Shown here in pieces: positions 1 to 7,968 of a stretch of 18,807 bases of DNA; the stretch's first letter is position 1, and each line of letters starts with the position of its first letter. The translations under genes and the position numbers were made by a program. The DNA comes from CAG-791 sp002392385 (GTDB lineage: Bacteria > Bacillota > Clostridia > Lachnospirales > Lachnospiraceae), in the NCBI GenBank assembly GCA_946616295.1, contig CAMOIU010000058.1, positions 1 to 18,807 of the forward strand, in the 5' to 3' direction. The notes under the pieces are model-generated. The model made no database searches and was not told the DNA's origin. It worked only from the letters and a program-made list of their open reading frames with translations.

Positions 1-50
1 CGAACAGGAAGCCCCCACTTCTTAGCGAAAGCGAAAGTGGTGGGAGTATG
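1..50 (+). mobile_element. Probable right end of an IS200/IS605-type element (hairpin plus TnpB-like tail), partial
   Basis: The window opens with an imperfect palindrome. C12-T20 pairs with A35-G44 in a 9-bp stem with a single bulged T at 41, and the apex has GC/GC closing a GAAA tetraloop (25-32). Subterminal hairpins with a bulged T are characteristic of IS200/IS605 ends recognised by TnpA. Frame 2 (positions 2-25) reads EQEAPTS then a stop, which resembles the last residues of Clostridia TnpB proteins as I remember them, and TnpB genes commonly end inside this right-end hairpin. The hairpin and stop codon are seen directly; the family assignment is inference because only the last ~25 nt of any ORF is in view. 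It could instead be a plain terminator for an upstream gene, but there is no T-run after the stem. Confidence 0.42.
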
Positions 51-86
51 TCACAAGATTCAAAGACCCGATCCCGGGAGAGAGAA

Positions 87-2102
87 ATGGACAGAGATAC
101 AAGGATCACGGATATAAAAGGTGTGGGACCTAAATCCGGTGCCCTGCTTGAAGACAGACAACTCTATACAGCCGGGGATCTCCTGTCCTGGTATCCCAGG
201 AGCTATGAAGTGCCGGAGGAGATCGTCCGGGTCTCCGAGGCCGCGGAGGGACCGGCCGCCCTCAGGCTCTGGGTGATCGGAAACGGGAGCTTCTTCCGCA
301 AGGGGCCCCGCACCATCCTCCATTTCCAGGCGGCGGACCCGTCCGGTCAGATCCGGCTGACCTTCTTCAATATGCCCTATCTGCGGACGGCCCTGAAGCC
401 GGGCAGCGAGCATGTCTTCCGCGGACTGGTCAAGAGGACTTCCGGCGGCAGGCTCTACATGGAACAGCCCAGGATCTATGATCCGGAGGAATATGAGAGC
501 CTGACAGGCAGGATCCTGCCTGTCTATCCGGTGATCAAGGGACTCCGGAAGGGACTCCTGCAGAAACTGATCGAGAGAGCCGCCGCGGAAGTCAGCATAC
601 CGGAATACCTGCCTGCCGGCGCACCCGCGGAGCTGGGCCTGGTCTCCGAGGAGGCGGCGGTCAGAAATATTCATCTGCCCGCCTCGGAGGAGAGCCTGCG
701 GGAGGCTGTCAGAAGACTGGTCTTCGACGAATTCTTCCAGTTTATACTGGGTGTGCGCAGGGAGAAGGGGGACCGCCAGGTCCGCCTCAATCCCGCTCCC
801 ATGGAGGACCGCGGCGGTGCAGACGCCCTGATCCGCGCCCTTCCCTACCGGCTGACAGCCTCCCAGCTGAAGGCCTGGGAGGAGATCCGCGCTGACCTGA
901 CCGGGGAGACGGTCATGTACCGGCTCCTGCAGGGAGATGTGGGCAGCGGCAAGACGATCCTGGCTTTCCTCGCCCTGACTCTGTGCGCGGAGAACGGGAG
1001 ACAGGGCGCCCTGATGGCCCCCACCGAGGTCCTGGCGGCCCAGCATATGGCGACCCTCCGGGAAATGATAGAGAGATACCACCTTCCCCTGCACCCCGTC
1101 CTTCTGACCGGTTCGGTCAAGGGTGCTGCCCGCAGGGAGATCTGCAAGGCTGTGGAGGAGGGGACCGCAGATGTGATCATCGGCACCCACGCCCTGATCC
1201 AGGAGAAGATCCGCTATAAAAAGCTGGGACTTGTGATCACCGATGAACAGCACCGCTTCGGCGTGCGCCAGAGGGAGATCCTCTCTGAAAAGAGCGGCAG
1301 CGACGACACGCCGGTCCTGGTCATGAGCGCCACCCCCATCCCCCGGACACTGGCCATCATCCTATACGGGGAGCTGAGCGTCAGCCGGCTGACCGAGCTG
1401 CCGGAAGGGCGGCTGCGGACCAAGAATCTGGCTCTGCCCCAGCATGACCTGACACGGGCCCTGCGTTTTCTCTACAAACAGGTGAGAGAGGGCAGGCAGG
1501 CCTATGTCATCTGCCCGGAGATCGAGGAGGGAGAGGCCGAGGAGCTGAAGAACGTGGGGGATACGGCCCAGGACCTGCGGAGCCTGATGCCGGACCTCCG
1601 GATCGATGAACTTCACGGACGCATGAAGGCCGCCCAGAAGGCGGAGGTCATGGAGCGCTTCTCCCGGGGAGAGACGGATATTCTCGTATCCACGACGGTC
1701 ATCGAGGTGGGCATCAATGTGCCCAATGCCACTGTCATACTGATCCAGAACGCCGAGCGGTTCGGCCTGTCCCAGCTGCACCAGCTGCGGGGCCGCGTGG
1801 GAAGGGGCAGGGACCAGAGCTACTGCATCTTCATGTACGCGGGCAGGGACAAGCCGGAGCGGCTGGAGGTCATAGAGAAAACCAACGACGGTTTTGTCAT
1901 AGCAGAGGAGGATCTGAGACTCCGGGGACCCGGGGACATATTCGGGCACAGGCAGAGCGGCGCCCTGGGTTTCAGGCTGGCGGACATCTGCGAGCACAAG
2001 GCGCTGATGGATCAGGCCGCCGCCTATGCCGACCGCCTGCTCAGCGAGGATCCCTCCTATATGTGCGGCGATTTGAAAACGGTTGACTTTCGCAGTATCT
2101 GA
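87..2102 (+). CDS. recG: ATP-dependent DNA helicase RecG
   Basis: RecG is a monomeric superfamily 2 helicase that regresses stalled replication forks and migrates Holliday junctions. Visible parts in order: an N-terminal TDIKGVGPKSG helix-hairpin-like start, the wedge/OB-fold region (about residues 50-150), Walker A GDVGSGKT (283-290), the DEQH box (386-389), SATPIPRT (414-421), QLRGRVGRG (566-574), and the C-terminal TRG region around DLRLRGPGDIFG (from 609). The 671-residue length is normal. The frame stays open upstream to an ATG at 48, but that ATG has GGGAG only one base before it and lies against the IS-like hairpin. The ATG at 87 has GGGAG at 76-80 with 6-nt spacing and gives the usual RecG N-terminus, so I chose 87. 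degV follows after 110 bp. Confidence 0.95.
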   Translation: MDRDTRITDIKGVGPKSGALLEDRQLYTAGDLLSWYPRSYEVPEEIVRVSEAAEGPAALRLWVIGNGSFFRKGPRTILHFQAADPSGQIRLTFFNMPYLRTALKPGSEHVFRGLVKRTSGGRLYMEQPRIYDPEEYESLTGRILPVYPVIKGLRKGLLQKLIERAAAEVSIPEYLPAGAPAELGLVSEEAAVRNIHLPASEESLREAVRRLVFDEFFQFILGVRREKGDRQVRLNPAPMEDRGGADALIRALPYRLTASQLKAWEEIRADLTGETVMYRLLQGDVGSGKTILAFLALTLCAENGRQGALMAPTEVLAAQHMATLREMIERYHLPLHPVLLTGSVKGAARREICKAVEEGTADVIIGTHALIQEKIRYKKLGLVITDEQHRFGVRQREILSEKSGSDDTPVLVMSATPIPRTLAIILYGELSVSRLTELPEGRLRTKNLALPQHDLTRALRFLYKQVREGRQAYVICPEIEEGEAEELKNVGDTAQDLRSLMPDLRIDELHGRMKAAQKAEVMERFSRGETDILVSTTVIEVGINVPNATVILIQNAERFGLSQLHQLRGRVGRGRDQSYCIFMYAGRDKPERLEVIEKTNDGFVIAEEDLRLRGPGDIFGHRQSGALGFRLADICEHKALMDQAAAYADRLLSEDPSYMCGDLKTVDFRSI

Positions 2103-2212
2103 ATTTATCATAAACGGGGAGTGCCGCCCGACTCAGAAGAGGGCCGGAGGCACAGATTATGGTATTGGAATAGTCACCGGCACACAATATATGTGCTTTT
2201 CAAGGCTTTGAG
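2103..2212 (+). promoter_or_regulatory. recG-degV intergenic region with hairpin, four-codon ORF and weak promoter candidate
   Basis: This gap contains several small signals. GTGCCGCCC (2121-2129) can pair with GGGC (2141-2144) and GGCAC (2149-2153), leaving CGGA bulged; this would occlude a strong GGAGG at 2146-2150. Eight bases after that site lies ATG GTA TTG GAA TAG (2159-2173), a four-codon ORF. TTGGAA (2165-2170) and TATATG (2188-2193) are 17 bp apart and form a weak sigma-A-like promoter. GCACA/TGTGC (2180-2184/2192-2196) is a short inverted repeat followed by TTTT. None of these is decisive alone. Confidence 0.25.
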
Positions 2213-3088
2213 GTGAATATGCGCAAAGTGCAGGTCATTACGGATACCAACAGCGGCGTGACGCAGGCGCAGGCCAGGGAACTGGGAGTCAGTATCATTC
2301 CCATGCCCTGCCTGATCAATGAGGCCGTCTATTTTGAGGAGAAGGATCTCACCAGGGAGGAATTCTTCCGGCGGATGGTGGGCGGAGATCACGTATCCAC
2401 CAGCCAGCCCTCGCCCGCGGACGTCATGCGTGTATTCGAGGAGGCCCTGGAGGAAGCGGAGGAGGCTGTCTACATTCCCATGAGCAGCGGCCTGTCCGGC
2501 TCCTGCCAGAGCGCCATGGTGATCGCGGAAGAGTATGACGACAGGATCCAGGTGATCAACAACCACCGTATTTCCGTCACCCAGAAGAGCAGCGTCCTGG
2601 ACGCGATCCAAATGGCGGAGGCCGGCATGGACGCGGCCTCGATCCGGGCCGAGCTGGAGCGCCGGCAGTCGGAAGCCAGCATCTATATCATGCCCGATAC
2701 CCTGGAATATCTGAAGAAGGGCGGACGGATCACACCGGCGGCCGCGGCAATCGGCACCCTTTTGCGGATACGGCCTGTGCTGTCCATCCGCGGAGAGCGT
2801 CTGGACGCCTTCTCCAAGGCCAGAAGCGCCGCCCAGGGGCGCAGCACCATGCTGACAGCCATGCGGCGGGATATGGAAGTTCTCAAGGGCACCAAGGGCA
2901 GCGCGGGGCTCCGTCTCTACGCCGTTCATGGCAATGTGCCGGATCTGCAGAAGGACTGGGCCAGACAGGTGCGTGAGGCCTTTCCTGAGTATACGGTGGA
3001 AGAGGACTGCCTGCCCCTCAGCATCTGCACGCACACCGGCCCTGTCGCTCTGGCCATAGCCTTTGCGGTCATTCCGGACATCAGCTGA
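2213..3088 (+). CDS. DegV family protein (fatty-acid-binding, FakB-like)
   Basis: DegV proteins bind a single fatty acid between two alpha/beta domains; characterised members (FakB) present the acyl chain to the kinase FakA for phosphorylation and entry into phospholipid synthesis. The sequence has the expected TDTNSGV opening, the GVSIIPMP strand, STSQPSP, SSGLSGSCQSA, and the DTLEYLKKGGRI stretch. The 291-residue length is typical. The start is uncertain between GTG 2213 (AAGG seven bases upstream) and ATG 2219 (GAGGTG only three bases upstream). parE follows 20 bp downstream, so the two are probably co-transcribed. The ligand cannot be read from sequence, and no FakA-type kinase gene is visible in the window. 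Confidence 0.9.
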   Translation: MNMRKVQVITDTNSGVTQAQARELGVSIIPMPCLINEAVYFEEKDLTREEFFRRMVGGDHVSTSQPSPADVMRVFEEALEEAEEAVYIPMSSGLSGSCQSAMVIAEEYDDRIQVINNHRISVTQKSSVLDAIQMAEAGMDAASIRAELERRQSEASIYIMPDTLEYLKKGGRITPAAAAIGTLLRIRPVLSIRGERLDAFSKARSAAQGRSTMLTAMRRDMEVLKGTKGSAGLRLYAVHGNVPDLQKDWARQVREAFPEYTVEEDCLPLSICTHTGPVALAIAFAVIPDIS

Positions 3089-3108
3089 CAGAAGGAACAG
3101 AAGGATAT

Positions 3109-5037
3109 ATGCAGGAAACAAAAGATCAGAAATATACTGGAAGCAGCATCCGGGTCCTGGAGGGCCTGGAGGCTGTCCGCACCCGCCCGGGCATGTATAT
3201 CGGCAGCACCTCCACACGGGGTCTCAATCACCTGATTTATGAGATCGTGGACAACTCTGTCGATGAGCATCTGGCGGGTTTTTGCGATACCATTGAAGTG
3301 ACGCTGGAGAAGGACGGGTCCTGTACTGTGGCGGACAACGGCCGCGGTATCCCCGTGGACCTTCACGAGACCGGCGTCAGCGCCCTGCGGGTGGTCTTCA
3401 CGACCCTGCACGCGGGCGGCAAGTTCGACAACAATGCCTACAAGACCAGCGGCGGCCTCCACGGCGTCGGTTCCTCGGTGGTCAACGCCCTGTCCGAGAG
3501 ACTTACGGTACAGGTCAAGCGGGGCGGCAGGATCTATGAAGACAGATATGAGCGCGGCGTGCCCGTACAGGAGCTGAATGAAGGTCTGCTGCCTGTGGTG
3601 GGACGGGCTTCCGGCACCGGGACCAGGATCAATTTCCTGCCGGATCCGGAGATCTTCGAGAAGACCCGCTTCCGGGAGGAGGATGTGCGGTCCCGTCTTC
3701 ACGAGACGGCCTACCTGAATCCCAACCTGACCATCCGTCTCACGGACATGCGCCAGGACCCGCCCAGGGAGGATGAGTTCCATGAGCCCGAAGGTCTGGT
3801 GGCCTTCCTGAAGAACCTGAACAAGGGTAAGGAAGCCGTCACGGACGTGATCTACTTTAAGGGCATGAGCGACGGCATCGAGGTGGAGGCCGCCCTCCAG
3901 TATGTCAATGAGCTCCACGAGATCGTCCTGGGCTTCTGCAACAATATCTACAACGCGGAAGGGGGCTCCCACCTGACGGGCTTCAAGACCACCTTCACCC
4001 AGGTCATGAATACCTATGCCCGGGGCATCGGCGTGCTCAAGGACAAGGATGAGAATTTCAACGGCTCCGACATCCGCAACGGACTGACCGCCGTTATCTC
4101 CATCAAGCATCCCGATCCCCGTTTCGAGGGCCAGACTAAGACCAAGCTGGACAACCAGGACGCCGCCAAGGCGGTGAGCCAGGTGACCGGGGAAGAGATC
4201 GTCCGCTATTACGACCGCAACCTGGACGTCCTCAAGGCCTCCCTGGGCAGGGCGGAACAGGCCGCCAGGATCCGGAAGGCCCAGAAGAAGGTCACGGACA
4301 ACCTGATCAAGCCGGCCAAGTTCTCCTTCGATTCCAACGGCAAGCTGGCCAACTGCACCAGCCGGGACGCGGAGCACTGTGAGATCTTCATCGTGGAGGG
4401 CGACAGTGCCGGCGGCAGCGCCAAGATGGCCAGGGACCGCATGTATCAGGCCATCCTGCCCATCCGCGGCAAGATCCTGAACGTGGAGAAGGCCTCCATC
4501 GACAAGGTCCTGGCCAACGCGGAGATCCGCACCATGATCAACGCCTTCGGCTGCGGTTTTTCCGAGGACTACGGGAACGATTTTGACATCACCAGGCTCC
4601 GCTACAACAAGATCATCATCATGGCGGACGCGGACGTGGACGGTTCCCATATCTCCAACCTGCTCCTGACCTTTTTCTATCGTTTCATGCCGGACCTGAT
4701 CTCCGAGGGACATGTGTATGTGGCCATGCCGCCGCTCTACAAGGTGGTCCCCAAGCGGGGCGAGGGCGAGTACCTCTATGACGACGCGGCCCTGGCCAGG
4801 TACAGAAGGACCCACAAGGGCGGCTTCACCCTGCAGAGATACAAGGGTCTGGGCGAAATGGACGCCGAACAGCTCTGGGAGACGACCCTGGATCCTGCCA
4901 GGCGGCGTCTGCGGCAGGTCCTGATCGAGGATGCCTCCACGGCCTCCATGATCACGGAGCTGCTGATGGGAAGCGAAGTGCCTCCCCGCAGGCAGTTCAT
5001 CCATGACCATGCCGACGACGCCCAGCTGGATATCTGA
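3109..5037 (+). CDS. parE: DNA topoisomerase IV subunit B (ParE; GyrB-type ATPase subunit)
   Basis: This is the ATPase half of a type IIA topoisomerase. Seen in order: a GHKL ATPase domain with EIVDNSVDEHLAG (from E45, including the Mg-binding Asn), DNGRGIP (from about 76) and GGLHGVGSSVVNALS (from 115); the transducer domain; and the TOPRIM domain with EGDSAGGSAK (E430 onward) and the metal-binding DADVDG (D507, D509, D511). It ends with the KGLGEMDAEQLWETT segment. At 642 residues it lacks the long insert of proteobacterial GyrB. ParE is preferred over GyrB because of the N-terminus, the FDNNAYKTSGG stretch, pairing with a subunit lacking a GyrA box, and location away from dnaA/recF. The start has an AGAAGGA site just upstream. 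parC follows after 46 bp. Confidence 0.87.
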   Translation: MQETKDQKYTGSSIRVLEGLEAVRTRPGMYIGSTSTRGLNHLIYEIVDNSVDEHLAGFCDTIEVTLEKDGSCTVADNGRGIPVDLHETGVSALRVVFTTLHAGGKFDNNAYKTSGGLHGVGSSVVNALSERLTVQVKRGGRIYEDRYERGVPVQELNEGLLPVVGRASGTGTRINFLPDPEIFEKTRFREEDVRSRLHETAYLNPNLTIRLTDMRQDPPREDEFHEPEGLVAFLKNLNKGKEAVTDVIYFKGMSDGIEVEAALQYVNELHEIVLGFCNNIYNAEGGSHLTGFKTTFTQVMNTYARGIGVLKDKDENFNGSDIRNGLTAVISIKHPDPRFEGQTKTKLDNQDAAKAVSQVTGEEIVRYYDRNLDVLKASLGRAEQAARIRKAQKKVTDNLIKPAKFSFDSNGKLANCTSRDAEHCEIFIVEGDSAGGSAKMARDRMYQAILPIRGKILNVEKASIDKVLANAEIRTMINAFGCGFSEDYGNDFDITRLRYNKIIIMADADVDGSHISNLLLTFFYRFMPDLISEGHVYVAMPPLYKVVPKRGEGEYLYDDAALARYRRTHKGGFTLQRYKGLGEMDAEQLWETTLDPARRRLRQVLIEDASTASMITELLMGSEVPPRRQFIHDHADDAQLDI

Positions 5038-5083
5038 GCGCGGTGCCCGCAGACTGATATAAAAGCGGAAGAGAAGAACATAT

Positions 5084-7354
5084 ATGGCCAAAGACATCAA
5101 ACCGCCGGCGGAGACACCGGAAGATCATATTCTCCGCAGCGAATATTCAGAGCTCATGCAGAAGTCCTTCATAGACTATGCCATGAGCGTCATCATAGCG
5201 AGAGCCCTGCCCGATGTGCGGGACGGCCTCAAGCCGGTGCAGCGGCGGACCCTCTACGATATGTACGAGCTGGGGATCCGGTCCGACCGGCCCTTCCGAA
5301 AGAGTGCCCGTATCGTGGGCGATACCATGGGTAAATTCCACCCCCACGGAGATTCTTCCATTTATGACTCTCTCGTGGTCATGGCCCAGGACTTCAAGAA
5401 GGCCCTGCCCCTGGTGGACGGACACGGAAACTTCGGCAACATAGAGGGCGACGGCGCGGCCGCCATGCGTTACACGGAGGCCCGGCTGGCCCCTGTGACC
5501 GAGGACGCCTTCCTGGCGGACCTTGACAAGGATGTGGTGGACTTCGGTCCCAACTTCGACGAGACCGAAAAGGAGCCTACGGTCCTGCCGGTGAAGATCC
5601 CCAATTTCCTGGTCAACGGGTCCGAGGGTATCGCCGTCGGCATGGCCACCAACACGCCCCCTCACAATCTGACGGAGGTGCTGGAGGCCGAGATCGCCCT
5701 TATGGACGATCCCACCCTGACCACAGCCCAGCTGATGAAATATGTGAAGGGACCGGATTTTCCCACCGGCGGCATCGTGATCAACCGGGATGAACTGGCG
5801 GAGATCTATGAGACCGGTGTGGGCAAGGTGAGGATCCGGGGCCGGGTCACCACGGAGAAGGGCCGTGCCGGCCACACCAATGTGGTGATCACCGAGATCC
5901 CCTATACCATGATCGGAGCGGGCATCGGCAAGTTCCTGTCGGACGTGGCAGCCCTCTCCGAGAACAAGGTGACCTCCGACATCCTGGACATCACCAACCA
6001 GTCCGGCAAGGAGGGCATCCGCATCGTCATCGAGCTCCGTCGTGACGCGGATGTGGAGAATTTCAAGAATCTTCTCTACAAGAAGACGCGGCTGGAGGAC
6101 ACCTTCGGCGTCAACATGCTGGCCATCAGCGGCGGGCGGCCGGAGACCATGGGGCTCAGGCAGGTCCTGCAGGCCAACATCGATTTCCTCTACGAGACCG
6201 CCACCCGCAAGTATGAGAACCTTCTGGAGAAGGAGAAGAACAGAAGGGAGATCCAGGAAGGCCTGATCAAGGCAGTCAACGTCATCGACCTGATCATTGA
6301 GGTCCTGCGGGGCTCCAAGGACAGGGCCATGGCCAAAAGGTGCCTGGTCAGCGGCGAGACGGAGGGCATCCGCTTCCGCACCGGAGAATCCCGGATCATG
6401 GCCTCCCAGCTGCAGTTTACGGAGGCGCAGGCGGACGCCATCCTGGAGATGCGTCTCTACAGACTGATCGGTCTGGAGCTGGACGCCCTCATGAAGGAGC
6501 ACGAAGAGACGGTAGCCAATATCTACCGTTATGAGGATATACTGGACGAGCGGTCCTCCATGACGGCGGTCCTGCGGGGCGAGCTGCGTTCCCTGGCGGA
6601 CAAGTACGGACGTCCCCGAAGAACGGAGATCACCAACGCTGAGGAGGCCGTCTACGTGGCCGCCGACCAGAACGAGGACAGGGAGCTGATCTTTGTCCTG
6701 GACCGTTTCGGCTATGCCAAGACCATGGAGGTCTCCCTCTACGAGCGCAACAAGGAGGCCGTGGAAGAGAGCTACAAGTATCACTTCCCCTGCCGCAGCG
6801 GCGGCAAGATCTGTCTCTTTACGGACACAGGTCAGCTGCACACCCTCAAGGTCCAGGATCTTCCGGCCGGGAAGCTGAGGGACAAGGGCGTGCCCGTGGA
6901 CAATATCAGCGGCTATGACAGCAGCAAGGAGGAGATCATCCTGGCGGCCAGCCAGAAGGACCTCAACCTCTACCGTCTCCTTTTTGTCACGGACGCCTCC
7001 CTCTGCAAGGTGGTGGACGGCGGAGAATTCGACGTGACCAGAAGGACCGTGGCCGCGACCAAACTGGGCGAGGGCGATACCCTGCGGGAGGTCAAGATCC
7101 TGCAGGGCCAGTCCAGGGTTGTCATGAAGAGCCGCGGCGGCTTCTTCCTGAAATTCCCGCTTGAACAGATCCCTGTCCAGAAGAAGACGGCAGCGGGCGT
7201 CCGCGGCATGCGGCTGCAAGACAAGGACAGCATTGAAGCCGTCTGGCTCCTGAATGACGGCGAGCAGATCACGGCAGAGGCCGGCGACAAGACCGTGGAC
7301 CTGGCCAGGCTGCGGACCGGATCGAGGGATACCAAAGGCACAAAGAGAAGCTGA
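5084..7354 (+). CDS. parC: DNA topoisomerase IV subunit A (ParC; GyrA-type cleavage subunit)
   Basis: This subunit cuts and rejoins DNA and works with ParE to decatenate daughter chromosomes. The winged-helix breakage domain is clear: ARALPDVRDGLKPVQRR near the N-terminus, HPHGDSSIYD (86-95), and the catalytic R129-Y130 in AAMRYTEARL. The quinolone-resistance positions are Ser91 and Asp95, the residues usually seen in susceptible enzymes. A coiled-coil segment with KEKNRREIQEGL follows, then a C-terminal beta-pinwheel with repeated GG-K-L/R blades. No QRRGGKG GyrA box is visible, which favours ParC over GyrA. The length of 756 residues fits a ParC with a shortened C-terminal domain. rsmD starts 18 bp downstream. 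Confidence 0.87.
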   Translation: MAKDIKPPAETPEDHILRSEYSELMQKSFIDYAMSVIIARALPDVRDGLKPVQRRTLYDMYELGIRSDRPFRKSARIVGDTMGKFHPHGDSSIYDSLVVMAQDFKKALPLVDGHGNFGNIEGDGAAAMRYTEARLAPVTEDAFLADLDKDVVDFGPNFDETEKEPTVLPVKIPNFLVNGSEGIAVGMATNTPPHNLTEVLEAEIALMDDPTLTTAQLMKYVKGPDFPTGGIVINRDELAEIYETGVGKVRIRGRVTTEKGRAGHTNVVITEIPYTMIGAGIGKFLSDVAALSENKVTSDILDITNQSGKEGIRIVIELRRDADVENFKNLLYKKTRLEDTFGVNMLAISGGRPETMGLRQVLQANIDFLYETATRKYENLLEKEKNRREIQEGLIKAVNVIDLIIEVLRGSKDRAMAKRCLVSGETEGIRFRTGESRIMASQLQFTEAQADAILEMRLYRLIGLELDALMKEHEETVANIYRYEDILDERSSMTAVLRGELRSLADKYGRPRRTEITNAEEAVYVAADQNEDRELIFVLDRFGYAKTMEVSLYERNKEAVEESYKYHFPCRSGGKICLFTDTGQLHTLKVQDLPAGKLRDKGVPVDNISGYDSSKEEIILAASQKDLNLYRLLFVTDASLCKVVDGGEFDVTRRTVAATKLGEGDTLREVKILQGQSRVVMKSRGGFFLKFPLEQIPVQKKTAAGVRGMRLQDKDSIEAVWLLNDGEQITAEAGDKTVDLARLRTGSRDTKGTKRS

Positions 7355-7372
7355 CCGTTATGGAGGAAGACC

Positions 7373-7936
7373 ATGAGAGTGATCGCAGGAACAGCCCGCA
7401 GGCTCCGTCTTGTGACACCTGAGGGGATGGATACCCGTCCCACGCAGGACATTATCAAAGAAACGCTTTTCAATATACTGATGCCCGACATTTCGGGATG
7501 TGTGTTTCTGGATCTCTGCGCCGGGAGCGGCCAGATCGGCATCGAGGCGCTGAGCAGGGGAGCGGCCAGGGCTTATTTTGCCGAGAACGGGCGCAATGCC
7601 ATTGCTTGCATCCAGAAGAACCTTCACACCACCCACCTGGAGGACAGGGCCGTGCTCCTGAAGAGAGACGTGCTGAGCGCCCTCTATCAGGTCCACGAGA
7701 AGGCGGTGGACATCGTCTATCTGGATCCGCCCTATGCCTCGGACATGGCGGCCCAGATCCTCACCGCCCTGGACAGACAGCCCTATGTCAACGAAGATAC
7801 ACTGATCGTCCTGGAGACGTCCCTGGATTCGGATCTGTCCTTCCTGGACAGCACGGGACTGGAGATCGTAAGAGAGAAGGATTACAGGGCCAACCGGCAC
7901 CTCTTTATCCGCAGAAAAGTGAATGAGACATTCTGA
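7373..7936 (+). CDS. rsmD: 16S rRNA (guanine966-N2)-methyltransferase RsmD
   Basis: RsmD uses S-adenosylmethionine to methylate N2 of G966 in 16S rRNA on assembled small-subunit particles. The opening MRVIAGTARRLRL and TRPTQDIIKETLFNIL are hallmarks of the family. The SAM-binding motif FLDLCAGSGQIGIEAL begins at residue 45, and the catalytic DPPY is at 118-121. At 187 residues it is full length. GGAGG at 7362-7366 lies six bases before the ATG, directly after the parC stop. Its pairing with coaD (32-bp gap) is a widely conserved bacterial arrangement and supports both assignments. Confidence 0.95.
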   Translation: MRVIAGTARRLRLVTPEGMDTRPTQDIIKETLFNILMPDISGCVFLDLCAGSGQIGIEALSRGAARAYFAENGRNAIACIQKNLHTTHLEDRAVLLKRDVLSALYQVHEKAVDIVYLDPPYASDMAAQILTALDRQPYVNEDTLIVLETSLDSDLSFLDSTGLEIVREKDYRANRHLFIRRKVNETF

Positions 7937-7968
7937 TCAGATGTCATGGAATAAGGGAGGTAAGCATT

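Noticed and set aside
60..1253. 397-codon minus-strand frame opposite recG
   Set aside because: Shadow of recG; no motif or plausible gene context.
2926..5100. 724-codon open frame on the minus strand across parE
   Set aside because: It lies opposite a clear ParE gene, has low-complexity composition (G, L, V, H, D) with no recognisable domain, and arises from the high-GC third positions of the sense strand.
5147..7219. 690-codon open frame on the minus strand across parC
   Set aside because: Same reason: a shadow of the parC codon pattern without a recognisable domain.
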